DNA from: Chitinophagaceae bacterium
Lineage (GTDB): Bacteria; Bacteroidota; Bacteroidia; Chitinophagales; Chitinophagaceae
Length of the DNA: 64,000 nt
Assembly: GCA_014379345.1 (NCBI GenBank)
Contig: JACMLY010000067.1
Span: forward strand, 61,888-125,887
Direction: 5' to 3'
Part shown: in pieces, positions 1-8,469 of the stretch
How positions within the stretch are numbered: position 1 is the first letter of the stretch
Layout: each line of letters begins with the position of its first letter
Position numbers and translations under genes: made by a program
The notes under the pieces: model-generated
Databases searched by the model: none
Seen by the model: the letters and a program-made list of their open reading frames with translations, nothing else
Told to the model about the DNA's origin: nothing

Positions 1-1
1 G

Positions 2-1897
2 GTGCTGCTGCGTCAGGGTCGTATTAGCAAATGGTTTAGCGGCATTGGACAGGAAGCGATTGCTGTTGGGGCCACTCTTGCTTTAGAGCCTGATGAATGG
101 ATCATGCCTCTTCACCGGAACCTTGGCGTTTTTACCACACGCAAAATGCCGCTCCAGAAACTTTTTGTACAATGGCAGGGTGGCAGGGAAGGATATAGCA
201 AAGGCCGCGAAAGAAGTTTTCATTTTGGAAGCAGGGAACATCATATCTGCGGCATGATCTCTCACCTCGGCCCCCAGTTGGCCATCGCGGATGGTACGGC
301 ACTAGGGGCTAAACTCCGGAAAGAAAATAAAATATCGCTGGCCTTTACCGGCGAAGGTGGTACGAGCGAAGGAGATTTTCATGAAGCGCTGAATGTTGCC
401 GCCGTTTGGGACCTGCCCGTAATTTTTATTATTGAGAATAATGGATACGGTTTAAGTACGCCCGCTAATGAACAGTACCGTTGCGATAGTTTGATAGACC
501 GGGCGAGAGGTTATGGGATGGGGGGCGTAAAGATCGATGGCAATAACCTGTTGACGGTATATAACACGATCAAAGGAGTACGGGAATATTGCATTGAACA
601 CCAGAAACCCTATTTGATCGAGTGTTCCACTTTTCGTATGCGCGGGCACGAAGAAGCCAGCGGAACAAAATATATTCCTAAATATTTGTTTGAATTGTGG
701 GAACACAAAGACCCCGTGATGAATTTTGAAAATTTTTTACAGGACGAGGGGATATTGACAGAAGAAAAAAAAGAGGCGATCAGGTTACAGATCAAAGAGG
801 AAATTGAATCGGACATAAAAAGCGGTTTGGATGCGAAATCCATAATACCCAATACAGCTGAGGAAGTGAATGATGTGTATGCGCTTCAGTCGACGGTCGA
901 CCGACCACCGTCGACCGTCGACCGCCGGCCATCGACCGAAAAACGTTTCATTGATGCCATCAGCGAAGGATTGAAACAGTCGATGATTCAACATCCAAAC
1001 CTTATTTTAATGGGCCAGGATATTGCAGAATATGGCGGGGCCTTTAAAATAACAGAAGGTTTTTTGCAGGAGTTTGGCAAAGACCGGGTCAGAAATACAC
1101 CGCTTTGCGAGAGTGCTATCATTGGTACGGCACTGGGCTTAAGCCTGGAAGGTTTTAAGAGCATGATGGAAATGCAGTTCGCCGATTTTGCAACAGTTGG
1201 TTTCAACCAGATCATCAATAACCTGGCTAAGATCCATTATCGATGGGGACAAAATGCTGATGTGGTTGTGAGGATGCCAACCGGCGGCGGCGTTGGCGCA
1301 GGGCCATTCCATAGCCAGAGCAATGAAGCATGGTTTGCACATACCCCCGGATTGAAAGTAGTATATCCATCCACCCCCATGGATGCAAAAGGATTGATGA
1401 TCGCCGCCATTAATGACCCCAATCCGGTGATGTATTTTGAGCACAAGGCATTGTATAGAAGTGTCAGCGGGCCCGTGCCGGACGAGTACTATGAAATCGC
1501 GATCGGTAAAGCAAGACTTGTACAGGAAGGAGAAGAGATCAGCATCATCACTTATGGAAGCGGAGTCCATTGGGCCGAAGACTATGCCGCAGAACATCCT
1601 GAAATATCCGTTGATATTCTTGACCTTCGAACTTTATTACCATTGGATTATGAAGCCATCCGTTCGGCCGTTCAAAGAACAGGCAAAGTGTTATTGCTGC
1701 ATGAAGACAGCCTGATCGGCGGAATTGGGGGAGAGATTGCAGCATGGATTGCTGAAAACTGTTTTGATTGCCTGGATGCGCCTGTTATGCGATGTGCATC
1801 CCTGGATACGCCAATTCCATTTAATATAGAACTGGAAAAAAATTTTATGGCGAATTCGAGATTGCATCAAAAGGTTGAATCGCTGCTGAATTATTAA
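2..1897 (+). CDS. Fused 2-oxoacid dehydrogenase E1 alpha-beta (5' end outside window)
   Basis: This is the thiamine-diphosphate E1 component of a branched-chain 2-oxoacid or pyruvate-type dehydrogenase, which decarboxylates the 2-oxoacid and acylates E2 lipoate in the cytoplasm. Residues 1-295 are E1 alpha: the ThDP/Mg motif starts at GEGGTSEGD (about 117-125) and ends at ENN (145-147). Residues 316-631 are E1 beta. In many bacteria these are two genes; one-gene fusions are common in Bacteroidota. The visible reading frame begins at base 2 already inside E1 alpha, so the true start lies upstream. The linker (about 297-313) is encoded by seven 7-bp tandem units, described separately. Branched-chain versus pyruvate specificity cannot be decided from sequence alone. 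Confidence 0.9.
   Translation: MLLRQGRISKWFSGIGQEAIAVGATLALEPDEWIMPLHRNLGVFTTRKMPLQKLFVQWQGGREGYSKGRERSFHFGSREHHICGMISHLGPQLAIADGTALGAKLRKENKISLAFTGEGGTSEGDFHEALNVAAVWDLPVIFIIENNGYGLSTPANEQYRCDSLIDRARGYGMGGVKIDGNNLLTVYNTIKGVREYCIEHQKPYLIECSTFRMRGHEEASGTKYIPKYLFELWEHKDPVMNFENFLQDEGILTEEKKEAIRLQIKEEIESDIKSGLDAKSIIPNTAEEVNDVYALQSTVDRPPSTVDRRPSTEKRFIDAISEGLKQSMIQHPNLILMGQDIAEYGGAFKITEGFLQEFGKDRVRNTPLCESAIIGTALGLSLEGFKSMMEMQFADFATVGFNQIINNLAKIHYRWGQNADVVVRMPTGGGVGAGPFHSQSNEAWFAHTPGLKVVYPSTPMDAKGLMIAAINDPNPVMYFEHKALYRSVSGPVPDEYYEIAIGKARLVQEGEEISIITYGSGVHWAEDYAAEHPEISVDILDLRTLLPLDYEAIRSAVQRTGKVLLLHEDSLIGGIGGEIAAWIAENCFDCLDAPVMRCASLDTPIPFNIELEKNFMANSRLHQKVESLLNY
891..939 (+). repeat. In-frame 7-bp tandem array encoding the E1 alpha/E1 beta linker
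   Basis: Seven consecutive heptamers with consensus CGACCGN run from 891 to 939 and contain GTCGAC palindromes. They encode a proline/arginine-rich stretch with the repeated peptide STVDR between two conserved enzyme domains. The surrounding E1 sequences are ordinary, so the array looks like repeat DNA accommodated in a flexible linker. Confidence 0.8.
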
Positions 1898-1914
1898 CCT
1901 AAAGCTAAAAACAT

Positions 1915-1976
1915 AAGGGATGACATCCTTGCTCATGGTGATGCGGGTAGTCATGCGTTTGAAGGATGTCATCCCT
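1915..1976. repeat. Dispersed hairpin element, subtype A
   Basis: A 62-bp element has arms AAGGGATGACATCC and GGATGTCATCCCT around a GC-richer loop. Each arm is itself a small palindrome (GGATG-A-CATCC). It lies between the convergent E1 gene (stop 1897) and an isomerase gene (stop 1988), where a bidirectional terminator would be expected. The loop matches the copy at 6062-6124 in reverse orientation. Confidence 0.85.
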
Positions 1977-1987
1977 CGTAAAAGCAA

Positions 1988-2878
1988 TTAATTCTTTGAG
2001 CCCCTTTTCTTAGTCTTTGTAGTTAAGAAATTCATGTATGCTAAACTGCGGGGTACCTGTTCCATCGATCTGGAGGATTCATCTTCGATGAAATAATGTT
2101 TAATGCGCGATTTTTTTGCCTGCTTTATGATAGCAGCAATGTTTACGTCTCCCGTGCCTAAAATCACATTGGATTCAACATCGGCCTGACCATTCTGGTT
2201 TCCCGGTGTACCGGGTTTCCGGTCTTTCAGATGCATCAGCAAAAATCGCTTTTTATACTTTTTCAATAAAGCAACCGGATCCTGGCCCGGATGTTTGATC
2301 CAGAATACATCCATCTGAAAATTGGCATACCGGGGTTTCATGTTCTTCATCATATAATCAAACAATGTTGATTGCGCATAAGGCCTGAACTCATACCCAT
2401 GGGGATGATAGCAAAATGAGATCCCATTTTCTTTCAGCAATTTCCCGGCAGCATTGAAAACGTCAACGGCCTTCTTTGCATTTTCGAATGTGAATTCAGT
2501 CCCGGTATGAGGTATCCAGAAACACACCACGTATGTAGCACCGAGTGCTTTCGCTTTATCGGCCACTGCCTGGGGATCTGTTTCAAGCTCTTTATAGTCT
2601 ACGCCAATGCTTACTGTTGTCAGATTATTCTTTTTCAGTAGCGTTTTAAAACTATCAATGGATAGTCCATAGGTATTGCCGCCTTCTATTTCACGAAAGC
2701 CCATTTTTCCTATTTTTTCAAGCGTACCCGCAACATCTGTTTTAAACTGGTTTCTGAAACTGTACAGCTCAATGCCGATCGGGATTTGTGCCTGCACCAT
2801 TTTTGCCATGCAGGTAAGGGCTAACAGAATGGTGATGTGTTTTCCCTTTGCTAAAAAAACCAGGTTGATGAAACTCAT
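1988..2878 (-). CDS. Exported sugar phosphate isomerase/epimerase family protein (paralog 1)
   Basis: This is a xylose-isomerase-like TIM barrel protein (AP endonuclease 2 superfamily) of the kind annotated as sugar phosphate isomerase/epimerase. The core starts at GIELYSFRNQ and carries the metal-site segments SIGVDYKEL, YHPHGYEF, QMDVFWIKHPGQDP, LLMHLKDRKPG and HYFIEDE. A hydrophobic segment ending in VQAQ suggests export. The open frame extends upstream to 2962, but those residues translate the hairpin repeat at 2905-2966, so I start at ATG 2878. A close paralog lies at 11441-12298. The substrate is unknown; 3-keto-sugar or inositol-type substrates are possible in this family. Confidence 0.85.
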   Translation of the reverse strand: MSFINLVFLAKGKHITILLALTCMAKMVQAQIPIGIELYSFRNQFKTDVAGTLEKIGKMGFREIEGGNTYGLSIDSFKTLLKKNNLTTVSIGVDYKELETDPQAVADKAKALGATYVVCFWIPHTGTEFTFENAKKAVDVFNAAGKLLKENGISFCYHPHGYEFRPYAQSTLFDYMMKNMKPRYANFQMDVFWIKHPGQDPVALLKKYKKRFLLMHLKDRKPGTPGNQNGQADVESNVILGTGDVNIAAIIKQAKKSRIKHYFIEDESSRSMEQVPRSLAYMNFLTTKTKKRGSKN

Positions 2879-2904
2879 AAAATTTATTTTAAGACTATTA
2901 GTTA

Positions 2905-2966
2905 AGGGATGACATCCTTGTAACCACTTGACAAATTGTAAAATCAAAAGCAAGGATGTCATCCCT
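2905..2966. repeat. Dispersed hairpin element, subtype B
   Basis: A 62-bp element has the same AAGGGATGACATCC / GGATGTCATCCCT arms as the copies at 1915, 6062 and 14232. Its A+T-rich loop is nearly identical, with one clear mismatch, to the reverse complement of the copy at 14232-14295. It sits 14 bp past the D-aminoacylase stop codon and upstream of the isomerase gene. Confidence 0.85.
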
Positions 2967-2979
2967 ATACGAAAAGTTG

Positions 2980-4557
2980 CTATTTATTCTGGCGTCCGAG
3001 ACCGTACAACGACTTTCCACTTCTTGTACCATTGTGCTTTCCATTGTCTACAACCAGCGCCCCATTCACTAAAACAAAACGAAAGCCCGTTGAATATTGG
3101 TGTGGCTTTTCAAAACTTGAAAGATCCTGTACACTCTTTTCATCAAATATTACTATATCGGCTGCCATGCCTGTGCGAACAAGCCCACGATCATACAACC
3201 TGAATTTTTGCGCTGGCAGCGATGTCATTCGTCGGATGGCTTCTTCAATCGTCAAAACTTTTTCTTCCCGTACATATTTAGCCAATATTCTTGCATTGGT
3301 TCCGTATCCACGCGGATGCGGAACTCCCTGGTTAAGGATGCGTATGCTGGCATCGGATGCAAACATGTTAAATGGATACTTCATAATATATTTTACATCG
3401 TCCTCACTCATTCCATGGAATACCATACCGGCTCCTCCATTCAACATCAGATCTATAACCGTTTCAGCTTCATACTTTGCATTGTGCTTACGGCCTTTGA
3501 TGAGATTGATCTCTTCGATACTCTTTCCATTCAACGTGGTATCGGCACGATGAAAAGCCACTACGGCATAACTGAAATGTTTCAGTTTTCTTTTCTTCAG
3601 ACCTTTCAACATCTGATCGATCACATATTTTTTTGTAGCAGGCGTTTGAAGCCTGGCGCGAATGGAATCGTTTCCATCGGCAAGTATCTCATCGGGAATC
3701 ATTGTACTAAGCGACGTACTACTGGCGGTGTAAGGGTATTGATCGATAGTAACGTCAATACCATCAAGCCTTGCGCGTTCGATCACTGCAACTGTTTCCC
3801 TGCTTCTTCCCCAGTTGTGTTGACCGCTTACTTTAAAGTGCGAAATTTCCACAGGCATATCGGCAGTTTTGCCGATGTACAAAGCCTCATTGATGGCCTG
3901 GACAACACTATCACTTTCACTACGCATATGTGACGCATAAATGCCATTGTATTTTGCTGTCATTTTAGCAAGTCGAACGATCTCCTCGGTTTTTGAATAA
4001 GTACCGGGAATATAAATTAGGCCTGTCGAAAGGCCCACAGCGCCTTGCTGCATGGCTTCTTCTACAATAGCTTCCATTTTCTTTAACTCGTCATCAGTTG
4101 GAGTGCGGTTGCTGTTGCCCATAACTGCTCTTCGCACATCGTTATGACCTATCAATGTTGCTACGTTTATGGAAGGATGCAGGCTGTCGATCATCGTCAA
4201 ATATTGGGCAATGTTAACGCGCGAAGCGCCACAATTACCGGTAACCACGGTTGTTACTCCATCATAAATAAAATTATCGGCGGTTGGATTCGTTCTTTCT
4301 TCGCCTTCAATATGCGTATGCACATCAATGAACCCTGGAGCCACAATCAATCCGTTTGCATCAATTGTTTTGATCGCCAAAACCTGGCTAAGTTTTCCGA
4401 TTGCCGTAATTTTTCCATCTTTTATAGTGACATCTCCATAGAACCAGGAATTACCCGTTCCATCAATGATGCGGCCATTTTTGATCAGCACATCAGCCTG
4501 TTGCTGGGCCGAAACAGAATAGGAAAAAAGTAAAAGAACAAATAGGCTCATTTTCAT
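2980..4557 (-). CDS. N-acyl-D-amino-acid deacylase / D-aminoacylase (amidohydrolase)
   Basis: This predicted exported zinc amidohydrolase would release the acyl group from N-acyl-D-amino acids. The N terminus is a signal peptide (MKMSLFVLLLF to VSAQ) followed by the amidohydrolase beta-sandwich start ADVLIKNGRIIDGTG. Family signatures are PGFIDVHTH (metal HxH), GNCG (bridging cysteine), ASHMRSE and EISHFKVSG (metal histidines), FASDAS (catalytic aspartate) and HPRGYGTN. The frame opens further upstream at 4608, but starting at ATG 4557 puts the signal peptide at the N terminus. The surrounding exported peptidases suggest a role in scavenging peptides or cell-wall D-amino acids. Confidence 0.88.
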   Translation of the reverse strand: MKMSLFVLLLFSYSVSAQQQADVLIKNGRIIDGTGNSWFYGDVTIKDGKITAIGKLSQVLAIKTIDANGLIVAPGFIDVHTHIEGEERTNPTADNFIYDGVTTVVTGNCGASRVNIAQYLTMIDSLHPSINVATLIGHNDVRRAVMGNSNRTPTDDELKKMEAIVEEAMQQGAVGLSTGLIYIPGTYSKTEEIVRLAKMTAKYNGIYASHMRSESDSVVQAINEALYIGKTADMPVEISHFKVSGQHNWGRSRETVAVIERARLDGIDVTIDQYPYTASSTSLSTMIPDEILADGNDSIRARLQTPATKKYVIDQMLKGLKKRKLKHFSYAVVAFHRADTTLNGKSIEEINLIKGRKHNAKYEAETVIDLMLNGGAGMVFHGMSEDDVKYIMKYPFNMFASDASIRILNQGVPHPRGYGTNARILAKYVREEKVLTIEEAIRRMTSLPAQKFRLYDRGLVRTGMAADIVIFDEKSVQDLSSFEKPHQYSTGFRFVLVNGALVVDNGKHNGTRSGKSLYGLGRQNK

Positions 4558-4666
4558 GTGAGAAAATATTTTTACGGAACGGTATAAAGTTTTTGTTGCT
4601 ATATACATATTAAAATGGCAAATAAGATTATCAAAAAAAATTAATTCCCTCCCACTCTTTTACCGA

Positions 4667-5980
4667 TCATTTCTTTTCTGCCAACAAATCAACCGGCGTT
4701 ACGGGATTGCTTAGTAACCATCCGAATAATTCCCATCGTTTGTCTGGTGCTGAAGCAGTTCCTCCGCGCGATTCAATATAATTCCTTACAAGATCGAGCC
4801 CGTAATTATAACAGATCACATAACTGCGGTTCTTGCGGATAAAGCTGATCGATTTTGCAGCCATTTCGTTACTCATCAGGCAATATTGAGTTAGCCATCG
4901 AAGTGCTTCTTTTTCATCCATGGTCCCATTCAATAATCCTCTTGCCGCTTCATTTCGTGCATAATTCAATTTCGATTTTAATGAGAGGGTTTTGAAATAT
5001 ACTTCAACTTGCGAAGAATCAAGGCCGGCTACCGGTAGCAATGTTTTTTTTGCAAAATCAGCGCCCTCATTCCCGGGAAACGACATTTCAATTCCATAGT
5101 TCGCACTGCCTTCTGCAATCAATGATTGCGGACTGTACAGCGGATACAATGAAAATTCAACCCATCCTTTATCGCGGTAAAGATTTTTTTCCAACAACAC
5201 ATTGTATACATGATGACCAGGATAACCTTCATGGCAGGCAAGATCGATGGCCCTGTCGATTAATATCGGCAAATCAATATTGATCTGGATCACACTCTGG
5301 TAATTTCCTTTGTACCAGTTGTAGCCACTCCAGGGTTTGTCGTTTACATATTCCAAAACAAACGATTCATTGGCAGGCATTTCATAGCGTACACGCGTTC
5401 TCTTGCGCGCTTCTTCAATAGCTGTTTTGAAAACCGTATCTACTTTATCTTTCGGAATGATAAATTTTTTGGCCAACACCTGCATCCGTTCTGGTATTTG
5501 TCCGGCACCAGGCAGTAGACTATCCAGCTGACCAACCAATGATTTAAAATGATCTTCGTTATACACCGGCGGTTCAACGCTGAAAAGTTGTTTGCTTTCA
5601 TCGTTAAATGGAGAAGTATTGCCCGAAAAGATTTTAATTCTTTCGGCAAAGGCATCCAATTGCCTGCTCATCCAGGTAGCCCTCGTACGAAGAGTATCAT
5701 TGGTTTGAGAAGAGTCGGTATATTTTTTACATGCTTCCTGCAGCGTTTTTACGGCAGATAGTAAACTGTCCTTTGGGAAACCTGCACTTTTTGCACTGGC
5801 TGGTTTTAATGAATCGGGTCCGTAGTACGCGTCTACAAAATCGGCATCATATTGACCGATCGTGAGTCCTAACCGAACATATTTTTCAGCAAGAACATTA
5901 AAATTTTCAACCGGTTTTATTTCAGTTGTACATGCATTGATACAAATAAATATAATGGCAGGTAGGAATATTTTGGTCAT
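4667..5980 (-). CDS. Putative metallopeptidase lipoprotein with HEGYPGHH motif (DUF885-like)
   Basis: A 437-residue protein begins with a short hydrophobic segment and a likely lipobox cysteine at about residue 16 (ICINAC), so it is probably a lipoprotein. The C-terminal half has HEGYPGHHVYN, the HExxxGH-type zinc motif of DUF885 proteins, and a downstream LIAEGSANYG that can give the third ligand. The N-terminal part (YVRLGLTIGQYDADFVDAYYGP) resembles a conserved Bacteroidota lead-in to this domain. A peptidase role is inferred from the motif only. Confidence 0.7.
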   Translation of the reverse strand: MTKIFLPAIIFICINACTTEIKPVENFNVLAEKYVRLGLTIGQYDADFVDAYYGPDSLKPASAKSAGFPKDSLLSAVKTLQEACKKYTDSSQTNDTLRTRATWMSRQLDAFAERIKIFSGNTSPFNDESKQLFSVEPPVYNEDHFKSLVGQLDSLLPGAGQIPERMQVLAKKFIIPKDKVDTVFKTAIEEARKRTRVRYEMPANESFVLEYVNDKPWSGYNWYKGNYQSVIQINIDLPILIDRAIDLACHEGYPGHHVYNVLLEKNLYRDKGWVEFSLYPLYSPQSLIAEGSANYGIEMSFPGNEGADFAKKTLLPVAGLDSSQVEVYFKTLSLKSKLNYARNEAARGLLNGTMDEKEALRWLTQYCLMSNEMAAKSISFIRKNRSYVICYNYGLDLVRNYIESRGGTASAPDKRWELFGWLLSNPVTPVDLLAEKK

Positions 5981-6061
5981 AGTTGAAATTGTGACGATAT
6001 GAAATGCAAATCTAACTGATTGACGAACCTATAAATATTTAATTGAACTTTTTAATGAATA

Positions 6062-6143
6062 GAGGGATGACATCCTTCGAATGCCTGACTGGCCGCATCA
6101 CGATAAGCAAGGATGTCATCCCTTTATTCAAGGATGTCATCCC
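6062..6143. repeat. Dispersed hairpin element, subtype A, plus an extra half arm
   Basis: A complete hairpin element runs from 6062 to 6124. Its loop is the reverse complement, with a few changes, of the loop at 1915-1976. A second solo right arm (CAAGGATGTCATCCC) follows at 6129-6143. That solo arm encodes the last residues (DDILE) of the DUF1415 gene, whose stop codon is in the 4-bp spacer and adjoining arm. Confidence 0.85.
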
Positions 6144-6693
6144 AAAAGCAGGAATCTCTTAGCGATTTCATGTATAAAAGCCCTTTTTGCCGGGCATATT
6201 TGATATTGCTTTGTGGAATTTTTTCAGTACCGGGAAAGCCGTCAATGGCCCGGGATACAGTTTCTTCACGCAGCAGGTGCAGCATCGGGTAAGGTGAACG
6301 ATTGGTATAGTTCGCGGGATCACTTTCTGCAGATCCGGCAAACAAGTAGTCCGGATGAAAACTGGCGATCTGGTAAATACCTTCATAGTCTTGTCTTTTC
6401 AACAGTGATTCAGATACTTCGAGCAGGTTAAGGTATTCATCAAAGGCTTTGAATGTATCCGGGAAAATAATGAAAATGGTTTCAATAGTTTCATCTGCAT
6501 CCAGTTTATTAAAGGAACTGGCCAACGATTCAAGTGCTGTTTGCATGCCCGCTTGCAGGGTCACTTCATAATGAATGGTACCCGCTTTTAATTCCCTGGC
6601 TGCAAAGGGGCAAAAATGGCAGCCCACTATAACATCTCGTATCCATTTTTTGGTTTGAGCAATGATTATTTCATTTGGAGACATATTACTCAT
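6124..6693 (-). CDS. DUF1415 family protein
   Basis: A 189-residue soluble protein matches DUF1415 by its opening (TKKWIRDVIVGCHFCPFA) and by the later TIFIIFP and ASFHPDYLF / NRSPYPMLHLLRE segments. The function is unknown; the conserved CxxCPFA cysteines could bind a metal or take part in redox chemistry. The start could be residue 1 or the internal MSPNE at residue 4. The C terminus (WDDILE) is largely encoded by a solo arm of the hairpin repeat, so this end is probably not the ancestral one. Confidence 0.85.
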   Translation of the reverse strand: MSNMSPNEIIIAQTKKWIRDVIVGCHFCPFAARELKAGTIHYEVTLQAGMQTALESLASSFNKLDADETIETIFIIFPDTFKAFDEYLNLLEVSESLLKRQDYEGIYQIASFHPDYLFAGSAESDPANYTNRSPYPMLHLLREETVSRAIDGFPGTEKIPQSNIKYARQKGLLYMKSLRDSCFWDDILE

Positions 6694-6740
6694 GAGTAGA
6701 GTAAACTTAGCGAATGTTTTATTTATTTGATGGGTACACG

Positions 6741-8150
6741 TCAGCTTTTCCTGCGATCCATTGGCGAAGCATCCGTGATATTTTGCAACGAAATATTTTC
6801 GTCATCCTGCGGTAGAGTCGTTGCCAGGTGTTTATTCTTTTTAAACGGTTGTTTTTTCCAGTATGTCAGACTGCGCCAGACCCACTCAAACGGCCCGAAT
6901 AAAAAATTCCGCATCCATATATGGCTTAAAATGATTTCGAAGATCCATACTGATCCTACCACATAGTAGATTTCATATCGTTGCAATTTTCCAAACATAC
7001 CGAAGCCTACGCCATAAAAAATAAGTCCACAAATAATTGACTGAAGCAGGTAATTGCTGAAAGCCATCTGGCCCACAGGCCGCATTAGTGAAAATAGCCA
7101 TTTGAACCATCCTGATTTGTACATCAGCATGATCAGGCCGAATATTCCGATAGAACGTACCAACCGCTGGATTTCGTAAAAATTAAAATCCTGCTTTTTA
7201 ATGATAAGGAAATAATTGAATTTGTTAGCGATGTCTGGTTGCAGGAACAGGTAAGATAGTGGTAGCCCCGCTCCCAACCCGATCACCGCCATCCACGCAT
7301 ACCATGCCGTTTTTCCTTCACCCTGTAAAATGCCGAGTTTAAAAAATGCCATGCCTATAAACATGAACAACAATATATCCCATATCAGGAAATAATACAT
7401 TGCTTCCAGCTCACCTTCTGCACTCATATCGCTTCGTACTTCATATAAACCGGCGTAATTACCAGTAATGTCTTTTACTTCCTTTTCGGCTCTTTTCTTT
7501 CTGGCTTCCGGCTTCGATCTTTCTCTGATCCTCTCCATAGCTCCCAGATCATCCTTCTGTTCATCCGTAAGTTTTACTTTGGTTGTATCAATGGCGGCAA
7601 TCTTTTCGCCCTTTGTAATGACTGCTTTTTGCTCGTACAGATCCCTGTTTTCCCTGATCGTTACGAATAATAAACAAACACCTGCAGCAATAAAGAGATG
7701 CTTCGGTTTTAATCTTCTGAATGCAAATAATATCATTCCACAAATGGCATAGTGATATAAGATATCCCAGAACCAAAGCAGCACAAAGGCATTGAATAAT
7801 CCAAACACAAGTAACCACAATTGCCTTCTGAAAAAAAGTTCCGCTGGCATCAGGCCGTCCGTTCTTTTTTCAAGCCTATTGATAAAGATCAGCGTACCTG
7901 CGCCGAACAACATAGAAAAAATAGCCCGTTGGCTTCCTTCTAAAACGCCGGGTCCAAAAACATACCAGGCATAATAGTTTAAACCGCTTTCATTGTTGAT
8001 CGTAAAATCATGGACCCGGATATGTGGCAATCCAAATCCCGGAATATTCATCAGCAGAATTCCTAGAACGGCAATTCCGCGAAGACTGTCGAGAATAACA
8101 ATGCGTTCAGATGATCCCAGCGGACCAATTTGTTGTTTTGTTTCGGGCAT
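6741..8150 (-). CDS. DUF418 domain membrane protein
   Basis: This multi-pass inner-membrane protein of 469 residues starts with ERIVILDSLRGIAVLGILLMNI, the opening typical of DUF418 and related acyltransferase-3-like proteins. The DUF418 domain is in the C-terminal half (LMRPVGQMAFSNYLLQSIICG, followed by several membrane segments). A charged soluble stretch of about 70 residues (about 185-250) interrupts the membrane segments. It probably transfers or handles acyl groups at the envelope, but the substrate is unknown. It has no close operon partner. Confidence 0.82.
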   Translation of the reverse strand: MPETKQQIGPLGSSERIVILDSLRGIAVLGILLMNIPGFGLPHIRVHDFTINNESGLNYYAWYVFGPGVLEGSQRAIFSMLFGAGTLIFINRLEKRTDGLMPAELFFRRQLWLLVFGLFNAFVLLWFWDILYHYAICGMILFAFRRLKPKHLFIAAGVCLLFVTIRENRDLYEQKAVITKGEKIAAIDTTKVKLTDEQKDDLGAMERIRERSKPEARKKRAEKEVKDITGNYAGLYEVRSDMSAEGELEAMYYFLIWDILLFMFIGMAFFKLGILQGEGKTAWYAWMAVIGLGAGLPLSYLFLQPDIANKFNYFLIIKKQDFNFYEIQRLVRSIGIFGLIMLMYKSGWFKWLFSLMRPVGQMAFSNYLLQSIICGLIFYGVGFGMFGKLQRYEIYYVVGSVWIFEIILSHIWMRNFLFGPFEWVWRSLTYWKKQPFKKNKHLATTLPQDDENISLQNITDASPMDRRKS

Positions 8151-8469
8151 AAAAGGGGGTTAAGGTTATTGATTATTTCCAATTAAGATTGATCATAGCT
8201 GAAAAATAACAGATCGGCCAATAAAGCCTTTCACAGGAAATGTATAATCAGAATTTTCCTTCTTGTAGTACTGAGGTTGAGAATGCGACAGCTTTTGCAG
8301 GGAGAGATTTGAATAATAACAAAAAGTACAATTTATTTTCGTCTGTGCATGATTCAAATGTCATTCTTTTCTAAGTGGCTTAATTTAGCCACCGGCCAAC
8401 AACAAACCGGGAATTTTTATCCGGCTATAGGTTTTAAAAATATTTGTAGAATATTGAATTAGCAATGCA
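8151..8469. other. Intergenic region with one hairpin, no gene seen
   Basis: This 319-bp gap separates the DUF418 start from the M28 peptidase stop. It holds a perfect 6-bp hairpin GTGGCT / AGCCAC at 8375-8392 without a T run on either side. I found no convincing promoter, RNA or ORF. Confidence 0.5.

Noticed and set aside
1139..1597. 152-codon minus-strand ORF
   Set aside because: Antisense to the E1 beta domain; no family resemblance.
2879..2962. Upstream extension of the first isomerase
   Set aside because: These codons translate the hairpin element; the ATG at 2878 starts a normal signal peptide.
3208..3933. 241-codon plus-strand ORF
   Set aside because: Antisense to the D-aminoacylase gene, which has all family motifs; the antisense peptide has none.
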